Source of the DNA: Robertmurraya korlensis NBRC 107688
GTDB taxonomy: Bacteria > Bacillota > Bacilli > Bacillales > Cytobacillaceae
DNA length: 50,885 bases
Assembly (NCBI RefSeq): GCF_001591645.1
Contig: NZ_BCVH01000027.1
Location: 1-50,885, forward strand
Direction: 5' to 3'
The notes below the pieces were generated by a model, which saw nothing but the letters and a program-made list of their open reading frames with translations, was not told where the DNA came from and ran no database searches. The position numbers were made by a program, and so were the translations under genes. Position 1 is the first letter of the stretch. Each line of letters opens with the position of its first letter. Below, piece by piece: positions 25,849 to 34,911 of the stretch.

Positions 25849-26169
25849 ATGAACATCACAACGATAATTGAACTGAATAACCAAGAAGTGGAACAGATGG
25901 TAGGAGCCAGGATGGTGTTTGTGCAAGAGCAAATTACTGAACAAATCATTCATACTTGTGTGGATTGCTTCTCTGTAGAAGGGTCAGAAGAAAAGATTGA
26001 GCCGGAACATGCAATGGAAAAGGTTTTCGAGCAATTAAAAGGTGACGGTTTGATACCTGAGGGTGTTACGGAATTCTCCTTCGAAATGCCAGCTTGCGGT
26101 ACCATTAAAAAACATAATAAAGTAATAGCTGAAATCCCGCAAAATGTTGTTCTTACATTTACTATTTAA
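25849..26169 (+). CDS. Hypothetical protein, 106 residues, with CxxC
   Basis: I do not recognise this protein. It is small, acidic and soluble, with HTCVDCFSVEG in the first half (a CxxC that could bind metal or be redox-active) and MPACGTIKKHNK in the second. The ATG follows AGGAGGG, and a good hairpin terminator follows the stop, so it is expressed as a single-gene unit. Upstream DNA is very AT rich with a TATAAT at about 25816. Confidence 0.7.
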   Translation: MNITTIIELNNQEVEQMVGARMVFVQEQITEQIIHTCVDCFSVEGSEEKIEPEHAMEKVFEQLKGDGLIPEGVTEFSFEMPACGTIKKHNKVIAEIPQNVVLTFTI

Positions 26170-26180
26170 TGAATAGATGA

Positions 26181-26217
26181 GTGCCATCCCGACTAATGAC
26201 GTCAGGATGGTTTTTTA
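26181..26217 (+). terminator. Terminator after the CxxC hypothetical gene
   Basis: CCATCC(C)GAC pairs with GTC(A)GGATGG around TAATGAC, followed by six T. Confidence 0.85.
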
Positions 26218-26312
26218 TTGGGATAACAGATAAATCGACATTATTTTTAGTGGTCTAACTGAAAGTAACGTATAATAGCAAGAAGATATAAAGAGAAAAA
26301 GGTGTGAATAAT

Positions 26313-27119
26313 ATGGGTAACAAAATCGGATTTATTGGCTGTGGAAAGATGGGACAAGCCATAATGAATGGCCTACTTAAAAAAGGTAAAATAGATAAAA
26401 ATCTTATACAGGTAAGTGCGAAGACAGGAACTACCTTAGAAAAGGTAAAAGAAGTCTTTGGTGTTCAAACAACAAACAATAAAGAAATCGGGAAATGGGC
26501 CGATATTATAGTACTAGCTGTGAAACCAGATTTACATGAAGAGGTTATTAACGAAATTAAAACAGAGATTTCCTCCAGTACAATTATCGTTACCATCGCA
26601 GCAGGAATTACTTTGCAGTTCCTTGAACAATCCTTCGGAAGACCAGTAAAGGTAGTAAGAGCTATGCCTAATACCCCTTCTCTTGTTGGAGAAGGAATGA
26701 CAGCCATGTGTTTTCATGAACTTGTTACAGAGGGTGAAAGAGAGAGCGTCTCCAATATTTTCGAGTCCTTTGGACAAGTTGAAGTATTTACAGAGTCTTT
26801 AATGAATAGTATTCCAGCAATTAGCGGTTCTTCACCAGCTTACGTCTATATGATGATTGAAGCGTTAGCGGATGGGGCTGTTAAGCAAGGAATTACACGT
26901 GAAAAAGCCTATAGGCTGGCTGCTCAAGCTGTTCTTGGTGCTGCCAAGATGGTTTTGGAAACTGAATTACATCCCGGAGTGTTAAAGGATCAGGTTTGTA
27001 CCCCTGGGGGTGCGACCATCGCAGCGGTTGCATCACTCGAAGAGAATGGCTTCCGTTCCTCTATCCTCTCAGCTATGGAAAGTTGTACGGATAGAATTAA
27101 TGAACTAACAGAAAAATAA
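26313..27119 (+). CDS. proC: Pyrroline-5-carboxylate reductase
   Basis: Final step of proline synthesis: NAD(P)H-dependent reduction of pyrroline-5-carboxylate. 268 residues. The Rossmann motif is IGFIGCGKMGQAIMNGLL. Other signatures are VLAVKPD, the strongly conserved RAMPNTPSLVGEGMTAM, SGSSPAYVYMMIEALADG and VCTPGGATIAA. ATG 26313 is preceded by AAGGTG with an 8-base gap; a GTG at 26304 overlaps it. No terminator is seen before the downstream signalling operon, so readthrough is possible. Other proC paralogues are common in Bacillus; which one this is cannot be told. Confidence 0.95.
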   Translation: MGNKIGFIGCGKMGQAIMNGLLKKGKIDKNLIQVSAKTGTTLEKVKEVFGVQTTNNKEIGKWADIIVLAVKPDLHEEVINEIKTEISSSTIIVTIAAGITLQFLEQSFGRPVKVVRAMPNTPSLVGEGMTAMCFHELVTEGERESVSNIFESFGQVEVFTESLMNSIPAISGSSPAYVYMMIEALADGAVKQGITREKAYRLAAQAVLGAAKMVLETELHPGVLKDQVCTPGGATIAAVASLEENGFRSSILSAMESCTDRINELTEK

Positions 27120-27153
27120 TAAGTTAGAATGTACTGATTAGGGGGAGCTTGGG

Positions 27154-27246
27154 ATGTGTAAAAGTAAGGAAACTGGGGAATATAAGCATAATCTAGCTGA
27201 CTTCCTTTATTTAGGGGGGATTTGTAATGAATTTAAACAAATATAA
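27154..27246 (+). CDS. Possible 30-codon small ORF overlapping the start of the operon
   Basis: ATG 27154 follows GGGGGAG and opens 30 codons (MCKSKETGEYKHNLADF and on), ending 20 bases inside the next gene in another frame. It could couple translation to the GGDEF gene or be chance. No family recognised. Confidence 0.25.
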   Translation: MCKSKETGEYKHNLADFLYLGGICNEFKQI

Positions 27247-28852
27247 ACTCCTTCTTTTTAAAAAAATTAAGGATCAGCTTACACTTTGGTTTGAGAAGGA
27301 ACCCAATAAACCGGCCACGAAAGATGAGTTATTTCTCTTCCTCCATTCCATTAAGGGGACAGCTGGAACCATAGAACTAGGTGGATTATTTACTCTAGTA
27401 ACAAATTTAATGAGCGAAATGGAACGTAATGATTCTAAGCTTGAATGGGAGAAACAGGAGTTACGTGACTTCCTTTATGAGTTAATGGAATTGAGTTATC
27501 AGTATGAACATTTCGAAACGGTAGATATTACTAAGACAATATCTAGAGATGAGGGAACACCGCTCATTCAGGTGATAGATGATGATATCTCCATGCTTAT
27601 TTTATTAAAAGATACATTAGAAGAAAAGGGATGGATTGTAGTTGCTCATACGGATGCAGAAGTAGGAAAAGAGCTGTTTTATGAACTGCAACCTGATTGT
27701 TTAATCATAGATGTTAATTTACCAGGTACAAATGGTTTTCAGCTTTTGGAAAACCTTAATCATCACCTCGAAAAAATGTTTATTCCAACGGTAATGATTA
27801 GTATTGAAAATGATCGGGAGACAAGAATTAAGGCTATTCAATCTGGTGCTGATGATTTCATTGAAAAACCTTTAGACCTAGAGGAATTTGTTCTACGTGT
27901 AAACCGCCAATTAATTAGAAAAAAATTATTTGACCAGTCGGTAATGATTGACGAACTCACACAAGTGTATAATCGCAGATTTTTAAATGATTCTCTGCGG
28001 AGAAACCTCGTTGACATTGAGAGATCTAGCACTTATTTTACGGTGGCTGTCCTTGATCTTGATTACTTTAAAAAGGTAAATGATACATATGGACATATCG
28101 TAGGGGATAAAGTGTTACAGAGGTTTGCACAATTTCTGAAGGAACATATAAGAGGGACCGACTCTGTATTTCGGTATGGGGGAGAGGAATTTGTTATCTT
28201 ATTCCCAAGAACGAATGATTCAGATGTTAAAAGTGTTCTCACAAGATTATTAGAAAAATTCTTTAACATCCCTTTTATAGAAAATGGAAAAACTTTTTAT
28301 ATTTCTTTCTCTGCTGGGGTTTTCATGGTTTTAGATGAAAGAATGGACAGTAAAACGGTAATAAAAACGGCGGATCAAGCCCTGTACTTGGCAAAAGAGA
28401 ATGGCAGAGCAAGAGTGGAAAGTGCGAATCAGCTAAATCTAGGATCGGCAAAGAAAACGCTACATGTATCCATTATTGACGATGATGTGATCATTCGGAC
28501 GATGATCACCAAGATTCTTCAAAATATGGAATTTGAATTTGTTGACCTTGATATTTGTTCCTATGAAGATGGGATGAAATTTTTTGACTCTGGGAGACAT
28601 GAATTTTCTGGTCAGCATTTTCTAGTTCTTGACGGAGTCATGCCTGTTATGGATGGAACAGAAGTACTTCAAAAGGTGAAGTCAGGGAGAAAGAGAAAGC
28701 AGTTTCATGTTCTTATGCTTACTGGTCGGAAAAATGAGCAGGATATCGCCCGTTCATTAAAGCTTGGAGCAGATGACTATGTCACAAAACCTTTTAGTAT
28801 TCAGGATCTTCAAGCGAGAATTTATAGTTTTATACAAAGGATAACAAAATAA
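27227..28852 (+). CDS. HPt-REC-GGDEF-REC phosphorelay diguanylate cyclase
   Basis: 541 residues, soluble. Domain order: HPt (about 1-95, phospho-His40 in FLHSIKGTAG), REC1 (115-235, Asp162 in IIDVNLPG), GGDEF (about 245-405, RYGGEEF with GGEEF at 318-322 and an RGTD inhibitory site five residues upstream) and REC2 (about 418-540, Asp469 in VLDGVMPVMDG). All phospho-acceptor residues are present, so the protein could receive phosphate and switch c-di-GMP synthesis. First gene of a six-gene run. The HPt could complete a relay with the hybrid kinase at the far end. ATG follows GGGGGG, and the stop overlaps the next start (TAATG). Confidence 0.93.
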   Translation: MNLNKYKLLLFKKIKDQLTLWFEKEPNKPATKDELFLFLHSIKGTAGTIELGGLFTLVTNLMSEMERNDSKLEWEKQELRDFLYELMELSYQYEHFETVDITKTISRDEGTPLIQVIDDDISMLILLKDTLEEKGWIVVAHTDAEVGKELFYELQPDCLIIDVNLPGTNGFQLLENLNHHLEKMFIPTVMISIENDRETRIKAIQSGADDFIEKPLDLEEFVLRVNRQLIRKKLFDQSVMIDELTQVYNRRFLNDSLRRNLVDIERSSTYFTVAVLDLDYFKKVNDTYGHIVGDKVLQRFAQFLKEHIRGTDSVFRYGGEEFVILFPRTNDSDVKSVLTRLLEKFFNIPFIENGKTFYISFSAGVFMVLDERMDSKTVIKTADQALYLAKENGRARVESANQLNLGSAKKTLHVSIIDDDVIIRTMITKILQNMEFEFVDLDICSYEDGMKFFDSGRHEFSGQHFLVLDGVMPVMDGTEVLQKVKSGRKRKQFHVLMLTGRKNEQDIARSLKLGADDYVTKPFSIQDLQARIYSFIQRITK

Positions 28853-29892
28853 TGGGAACCAATGAAGTAACGATCCTAGCCTTTTCAACCATTTTTATTC
28901 TCATCCTACTTGTACTAATATTACTTTACTTAATTATTCGAAAGACTAAAGAAAACAGAGAATCTTTCAATATCAAAGCGAGAAAAGATGAGATTGGATT
29001 AGCACTATTTGAAAGCATCTCACAAGGAAAAGTATATGATTTACCCAACATAGATCGTCACTCCTTGAAAGCGATAGAAGAGTTGCTGAAGGACTACTCA
29101 GATACACTCGTTGGTACAGCGGAGAGACATTCTCTCTCATCTATTGCAGATAGATATTTATCGGAAGGGTATAGAAAAGTACTAAAAGGTAGGAGCTGGA
29201 GTAAGAGAATAAATGCCTTGTATCATATTGAAGATTTTCATTTGCATCAGCTTACAGGTGATGTTAGGGACCTTTTACAAAGTCATTCTATAACCAAAGA
29301 AGAAGTAGTCATTAGTATTCGTTTTTTAGCATCAACGGATCGGTTTGAAGAAATTTTTGAATTTGTGGCTAAAAAGTACACAGATTTAACTGATTATGAT
29401 TATAGAAGTATTTTGTTTAAGCTTGATGAAGATTCCTTTCGTATGCTTGCGGAGAGGTTTTCTGAATGCCATTCTACCCTTCAATGGTCCATTCTAGAAA
29501 TCATTTCGATTAGAAAAGAGCTCTCCTATCTCTCGTTTGTAGAAACTGTATTTCATACATATAAAGGAGAAACGAGAATCCGGGCGCTTAAAGCAATCGC
29601 CTCTATTGGATTTACGACCGATATGGAACAGTTTTTCCCGCTAATTGAGAGTAACGAGTGGCAGGAAAGGATGCTTGTAGCAAAATTGATTAGTTTCTTT
29701 CCTTCTGAGTCTTCGTACACTATTCTAGAAACCTTAATTCATGATCGAAATTGGTGGGTTCGTTCCCAGGCGGCTCAATCGTTTACAAAACTACCAAAAG
29801 GAAAAGAACAATTAAAGCAATTGATGGAAAGCTCGCAAGATCCGTATGCTAGAGATATTGCAGCAGAGTGGCTTCAAAAAGGGGAAATTTAA
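28852..29892 (+). CDS. Membrane-anchored HEAT-repeat protein
   Basis: 346 residues. One membrane helix at about 7-28 (ILAFSTIFILILLVLILLYL), then a cytoplasmic alpha-helical solenoid with several HEAT-like repeats, clearest at IRALKAIASIGF and WWVRSQAAQSFTKLP. No catalytic motif. Such scaffolds mediate protein contacts; here it probably links the cyclase or kinase to the membrane glycosyltransferase (inference). Start overlaps the preceding stop by one base, implying coupled translation. Confidence 0.82.
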   Translation: MGTNEVTILAFSTIFILILLVLILLYLIIRKTKENRESFNIKARKDEIGLALFESISQGKVYDLPNIDRHSLKAIEELLKDYSDTLVGTAERHSLSSIADRYLSEGYRKVLKGRSWSKRINALYHIEDFHLHQLTGDVRDLLQSHSITKEEVVISIRFLASTDRFEEIFEFVAKKYTDLTDYDYRSILFKLDEDSFRMLAERFSECHSTLQWSILEIISIRKELSYLSFVETVFHTYKGETRIRALKAIASIGFTTDMEQFFPLIESNEWQERMLVAKLISFFPSESSYTILETLIHDRNWWVRSQAAQSFTKLPKGKEQLKQLMESSQDPYARDIAAEWLQKGEI

Positions 29893-29894
29893 TT

Positions 29895-31307
29895 ATGCTA
29901 CAACAATTTGGGGAGTATGTTGGGATTGTATTTGGTAGTTTTATCACCATTTATATGGTGTTGGTCATTGGTTTTTACTCAGTAATTTTATTTTTGTCAC
30001 TTCTTCAGCTTAGAAGAGAGTATAAGCTTGATAAAAAGCAAGCGTACGATGAATATCTTAATGATTTGTATACAAAGCCAATCTCCATCATTGTTCCGGC
30101 TTTTAATGAGGAGGCGGGGTTAATTCAAAGTGTTCGTTCTTTGTTAGGGATTAATTATCCTACCTATGAAATTATTGTAGTTAATGACGGATCAACAGAT
30201 GACAGCTTAAATAAAATGATACGGCATTATGAAATGATGGAAATAAAAAAAGTCATTCGAAAGCATGTTGAAACAAAAAATATTAGAGGAATATACCAGT
30301 CAAAAACCTTACCCAACCTTTATCTAATTGATAAAGAAAATGGTGGGAAAGCGGATGCGTTAAACGTGGGTTTGAATTTTTCTCATTATCCTTATATTTG
30401 CTCACTTGATGGAGATTCCGTTCTCGAAAGAGATGCTTTCTTAAAGGTAATGAAACCTATTATGATATCAAATGAAGATGTCATCGCTTCTGGAGGAAGT
30501 ATAAGAATTGCCAATGGCTGTAAAATTTCAAATGGTAATTTACTTGAAGTGGGATTATCAAACCACCCTCTTGTTATTATGCAGATAATTGAATATCTCC
30601 GTGCTTTCCTAATGGGGAGAATTGGATTGAGTCGACATAATCTTCTTTTGATAGTATCAGGAGCATTCGGTGTTTTTTCAAAAAGCTGGGTAGCCGAAGC
30701 AGGTGGATATAAGACTACTACTGTCGGTGAAGATATGGAGTTAGTTGTACGTTTACACAGGCTGATTAAAGAAAAAGGCGTAAACAAAAAAATTGTCTAC
30801 GTACCAGACCCTGTTTGTTGGACAGAAGTCCCGGAAGAAACCAAGTTTCTACGAAGACAGAGAAGAAGATGGCACCGAGGATTATTTGAAAGTCTTTGGG
30901 CACATAGGAAGCTAGCATTTAATCCGAAATACGGATCGATCGGAATGATTTCCTTTCCTTATTTTTGGATAGTAGAGTTTTTTGGACCAATTATTGAACT
31001 CTTAGGATATATTTATGTATTATGTTCCTTGTTTTTTGGCGGAATTTATTTAGAGTTTGCTATTATCATTTTTCTTCTCTCTTGTTTGTATGGTTCTTTA
31101 TTCTCCATGGCATCTGTGTTATTAGAAGAATGGAGTCTACGCAAATACCCAAAAGTATCACAAATCGTAAAACTATTCCTCTACTCAATGACAGAAACGC
31201 TGTGGTACCGTCCATTAACCGTTTTTTGGCGATGTGAGGGGATTTGGCAAATTATAGTTGGTGAGAAGGGCTGGGGAGAAATGAAAAGAAAAGGTGTATC
31301 CGAATGA
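29895..31307 (+). CDS. Processive family 2 glycosyltransferase (membrane)
   Basis: 470 residues. One N-terminal membrane helix (about 12-38), a cytoplasmic GT2 domain, and three or four C-terminal membrane segments (about 355-445). Catalytic features: VVNDGSTDD (about 95-103), SLDGDS (the DxD, about 171), VGEDME (about 278) and RRQRRRWHRG (the QxxRW motif, about 320-329). This is the set of BcsA, PgaC and YdaM-like polysaccharide synthases. No PilZ domain is present. The polymer cannot be named. ATG 29895 follows AAAAGGGGA; the gene overlaps the next by 4 bases. Confidence 0.92.
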   Translation: MLQQFGEYVGIVFGSFITIYMVLVIGFYSVILFLSLLQLRREYKLDKKQAYDEYLNDLYTKPISIIVPAFNEEAGLIQSVRSLLGINYPTYEIIVVNDGSTDDSLNKMIRHYEMMEIKKVIRKHVETKNIRGIYQSKTLPNLYLIDKENGGKADALNVGLNFSHYPYICSLDGDSVLERDAFLKVMKPIMISNEDVIASGGSIRIANGCKISNGNLLEVGLSNHPLVIMQIIEYLRAFLMGRIGLSRHNLLLIVSGAFGVFSKSWVAEAGGYKTTTVGEDMELVVRLHRLIKEKGVNKKIVYVPDPVCWTEVPEETKFLRRQRRRWHRGLFESLWAHRKLAFNPKYGSIGMISFPYFWIVEFFGPIIELLGYIYVLCSLFFGGIYLEFAIIIFLLSCLYGSLFSMASVLLEEWSLRKYPKVSQIVKLFLYSMTETLWYRPLTVFWRCEGIWQIIVGEKGWGEMKRKGVSE

Positions 31308-34300
31308 AGAATTGGTTCACGAAACAGCAATTGCTTGTTTTTGCGGTTATTGGATTCATAGTTTTAGGTATAACATGTCCTTTTTGGCTTTGGTCAATTA
31401 AATCAAATACACAGTTAAATGTATTGATTCTTGATAAGACTGTTCCGGATCAAACGTATCGAGAACATAGTGGGCTAACTTGGCTTTTGAATAATGAGAA
31501 ATATGTAACGAGTGAACGTGAAAGGTATAGCATTGAAAATAGTTATAGTGGATTTGTGCCCAAGGAGGGTGAAGAATATGAAATTCGAACTCTCCCTAAA
31601 GAACTAGGAAAGTATGATGTGTTTTATTTGGCTGATTCATACGGGGTCTATGAAAAGGAATTCTATGGAGAAAACCAACAGGGAGAACGGTCTGAGCATT
31701 TGTATGGTGGATTGCTTGAGGAAGAAGTAGATGCCATCCATCAGGAACTACTTTCAAATAACGGTAAAACCCTTATAGCTGAATTTAATACGTTTGCTAG
31801 CCCCACGTCCACTACAGCCCGTGAAAAAGTTTCTAACTTGTTAAATGTAGATTGGACAGGCTGGATTGGCAGGTATTTTCCAGAACTAGAGGGGGAAGAG
31901 GTTCCAACTTGGGTTAAAGAAAATTATGAGAAATCAAATGGGGTATGGAATTTTACCGGTGAAGGGCTCGTCTTTGTCAATAGCAATGATTATATTGTTG
32001 TCATTGATAAGGATCAGTTTAAAGGCGAAGGTCCAAGTTTTCAATATACAGCACTCGGTGAGAAGCAGTTTAAAAATAAGAAAAATGATGCTTACTATTC
32101 TTACTGGTTTGATGTTATTTCTGCAAGAGATAAGGACGAAATCTTAGCAACGTATCAATTATCTGTCACAAAGGAAGGCGAATCTAAGCTTATAGAGAAT
32201 GGAATTCCAGTTACTTTTCCTGCTGTCATTAACCATAAAAATGCCAGCTATTCTGCTTATTACTTTGCTGGCGACTATGCAGATGAAGGTGATGTCCCGT
32301 CGCTTTATCAGACAAGGGGAATTTCTAATTGGAGAGAAATTGCTCAATCAGATTCTTTTTATTGGCGTGTGTATGTTCCGATGATGAAACAAATCCTTCG
32401 TCATGGTTTAGAACCATCAAAAAAACAGGAAAAGGTAGAGCTTGTAACAGAAAATGGAACAACCATAAACAGTAAAACAAATGAGACATCCATTCAAATC
32501 CAAAAGGATGGAAAGTGGGAGGACCTTTTAATAAAAGGGGTTAACATGGGAATAGCAAAACCAGGTTACTTCCCTGGAGAGACAGCGATCTCTAAAGATG
32601 AATACTCCAGATGGTTTAAATTGATTGGTGCAATGAACGCGAATACTATTCGTATATATACTATTCACCCTCCGCAATTCTATGAAGCATTTTATGAATA
32701 TAATCAACAAGCCAAGAACCCTTTATATTTATTCCATGGTGCATGGGTGACAGAAGAAACGTTACTCGAAACCAATGACGCCTATCACCCGTCCGTTGTA
32801 GAAGAGTTCCAAAAAGAAATGAAAGATATAGTTGATATCGTTCACGGTAATGCTGTAATAAAAGAAAATCCAGGGCATGCTTCGGGTTCTTACACTCATG
32901 ATATTTCCTCGTACGTATTAGGGTATATTATTGGAATTGAGTGGGATCCAGGTGTAGTAGTAAGCACCGATGCTGTTCATAGTGGAATGGAGCAGTTTAA
33001 AGGAAATAACTTCTATACAGAGAAGGCAACACCATTTGAGGCTTGGTTAGCAAACCGTATGGACGATATGGCAAGCTATGAGGCAGAAACGTATAAGTGG
33101 CAGCATTCCATGAGTTTTACCAACTGGGTAACCACAGATCTGTTATCCCATCCTGCTGAACCAGCAGAAGAAGAAGATATGGTAAGTGTTAACCCTAATC
33201 ATATTAAAAAGACGAATCAATTTCATGGCGGTTTATTTGCCTCTTATCATGTATATCCATATTTTCCAGATTTCTTAAATTTTGAGGAAGACTATGTAAA
33301 CTATGTAGATATTAGTGGGGAAAAGAATAACTATGCTGGGTACCTGCATGATTTGAATTTGGCACATGAAATGCCAGTCGTTATTGCTGAGTACGGAGTG
33401 CCTTCCTCTAGGGGATTAACCCATGAAAATGTACATGGAATGGACCAAGGAAACCATAGTGAACAAGAACAAGGAAACATTAATCAGAAGCTGTTCAAAT
33501 CAATTGTTTCAGAAAATCTTGCTGGAGGCATGGTATTCTCGTGGCAGGATGAGTGGTTTAAACGAACATGGAATACGATGGACTTTGATAATCCTGACCG
33601 TCGACCATATTGGTCTAATATCCAAACAAACGAACAGATGTTTGGAATGCTTGGGTTTAGCCCTTCTTCCTTTGGAAAAGAAATGATCTTAGACGGAAGG
33701 GACAATGACTGGAGTAAATCCATGCGGGAACCTTTAGTGCAATCGGATGACGAAGATAACGTATTAAAAAGGATGTATGTGACCTCTGATGCAGCAAATA
33801 TATATGTTCGCCTTGATTATCATCAATCCATAAATTTAAAAGAGACTCCTACCTATATCACATTTGATACGATAGAGGATCAAGGGCAGAAACAGATTAC
33901 ACTAAATGGTGGTCAATCCGTTTCAACAACATCTGGTGTTGATTTCTTAGCCACATTGGCAGGCAAAGAGGAATCAAGGATTACAGTTGATAGTTACTAT
34001 GATTCTTTTTACTATCAATATGGGGAACGATTAAAGCTTATCCCAACTGAACCCTATCCTTCTTCAAAGGATAATGGAATATTCCACCCGATTCGCTTAG
34101 CTCTTAACAAACAGTTAACGATTCCATCTACTGGACAAACCTACCCTTTCGAAGCATATGAGACAGGGAAACTCCAATATGGCTCAGGAAACCCTAATGA
34201 TAAAAACTATAACTCTTTGACAGATGTAAGCATTAGCGAGGATGGAAAGATGGTTGAGATGCGTATTCCTTGGTTAATGTTAAATGTAAAGGATCCGAGT

Positions 34301-34549
34301 CAAAAAGAAATAATTGGGGACATGTGGAAGACAGGGTTAAAAGATGGAAAAAATATAGATCGTATCTATCTTTCAGCTTTTATAATAACCGAAAAGGGTC
34401 TATCAAGTTTACCAGTAACAGAAGAAGAATCGGATACCATAACTAAAACAGTATTTTATGATTGGAAAAAGTGGGAACAGCCAGTGTATAGCGAAAGATT
34501 AAAGGATTCTTATTATATTATGAAGGAAACGTACGGGGGGATTAAATAG
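31304..34549 (+). CDS. Large membrane-anchored GH-A-like extracellular protein
   Basis: 1081 residues. An N-terminal membrane anchor at about 12-32, then an extracellular region: an alpha/beta module (about 35-370, NVLILDKTV, YDVFYLADSYG), and a TIM-barrel-like module (about 405-780) opening GVNMGIAKPGYFPGE, with candidate catalytic glutamates in GIEWDP (about 546) and VIAEYGVPSSRG (about 696), as in clan GH-A hydrolases. A C-terminal beta-rich module (about 790-1070) opens LDGRDNDWS, reminiscent of CBM9/DOMON-like carbohydrate domains. It likely trims or remodels the polymer made by the adjacent GT2. I do not recognise the full-length family. Its TAG overlaps the next GTG. Confidence 0.75.
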   Translation: MKNWFTKQQLLVFAVIGFIVLGITCPFWLWSIKSNTQLNVLILDKTVPDQTYREHSGLTWLLNNEKYVTSERERYSIENSYSGFVPKEGEEYEIRTLPKELGKYDVFYLADSYGVYEKEFYGENQQGERSEHLYGGLLEEEVDAIHQELLSNNGKTLIAEFNTFASPTSTTAREKVSNLLNVDWTGWIGRYFPELEGEEVPTWVKENYEKSNGVWNFTGEGLVFVNSNDYIVVIDKDQFKGEGPSFQYTALGEKQFKNKKNDAYYSYWFDVISARDKDEILATYQLSVTKEGESKLIENGIPVTFPAVINHKNASYSAYYFAGDYADEGDVPSLYQTRGISNWREIAQSDSFYWRVYVPMMKQILRHGLEPSKKQEKVELVTENGTTINSKTNETSIQIQKDGKWEDLLIKGVNMGIAKPGYFPGETAISKDEYSRWFKLIGAMNANTIRIYTIHPPQFYEAFYEYNQQAKNPLYLFHGAWVTEETLLETNDAYHPSVVEEFQKEMKDIVDIVHGNAVIKENPGHASGSYTHDISSYVLGYIIGIEWDPGVVVSTDAVHSGMEQFKGNNFYTEKATPFEAWLANRMDDMASYEAETYKWQHSMSFTNWVTTDLLSHPAEPAEEEDMVSVNPNHIKKTNQFHGGLFASYHVYPYFPDFLNFEEDYVNYVDISGEKNNYAGYLHDLNLAHEMPVVIAEYGVPSSRGLTHENVHGMDQGNHSEQEQGNINQKLFKSIVSENLAGGMVFSWQDEWFKRTWNTMDFDNPDRRPYWSNIQTNEQMFGMLGFSPSSFGKEMILDGRDNDWSKSMREPLVQSDDEDNVLKRMYVTSDAANIYVRLDYHQSINLKETPTYITFDTIEDQGQKQITLNGGQSVSTTSGVDFLATLAGKEESRITVDSYYDSFYYQYGERLKLIPTEPYPSSKDNGIFHPIRLALNKQLTIPSTGQTYPFEAYETGKLQYGSGNPNDKNYNSLTDVSISEDGKMVEMRIPWLMLNVKDPSQKEIIGDMWKTGLKDGKNIDRIYLSAFIITEKGLSSLPVTEEESDTITKTVFYDWKKWEQPVYSERLKDSYYIMKETYGGIK

Positions 34550-34911
34550 TGAGAAGGATATTATTAGCTGAGGATGAAGAAGTACTACGAATGCTAGTTG
34601 TTGATACTCTTGAAGAAGATGAGTATGAAGTAGATGAAGCGTCTGATGGCACAGAGGCCGTCGAGCTCTTTGAGAAAAATAGATATGATCTACTTGTACT
34701 GGACTATATGATGCCTGGGTTAACCGGGCTCGAAGTCATTCATCATGTTAGACAAAAAAATAAGGATGTAAAAATCTTAATGCTCTCAGCTAAAAGTCAA
34801 CAATTTGAACAGGACAAGGTCATTGAAGCGGGTGCGAACTATTTTATAGCTAAGCCCTTTAGTCCTATGGAGTTGAAAGATAAGGTTGAGGTTATTTTAA
34901 ATGAAGGATAG
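34549..34911 (+). CDS. Stand-alone response regulator receiver domain
   Basis: 120 residues consisting only of a REC domain: acidic pocket LLAEDEEV, phospho-Asp52 in VLDYMMPG, LSAKS and the conserved Lys in AKPFSP. No output domain, so it acts by protein contact or as a phosphate shuttle, like CheY or Spo0F. GTG start overlaps the preceding stop, and the end overlaps the kinase start by 11 bases. It fits between hybrid kinase and HPt in a relay, but this is inference. Confidence 0.92.
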   Translation: MRRILLAEDEEVLRMLVVDTLEEDEYEVDEASDGTEAVELFEKNRYDLLVLDYMMPGLTGLEVIHHVRQKNKDVKILMLSAKSQQFEQDKVIEAGANYFIAKPFSPMELKDKVEVILNEG

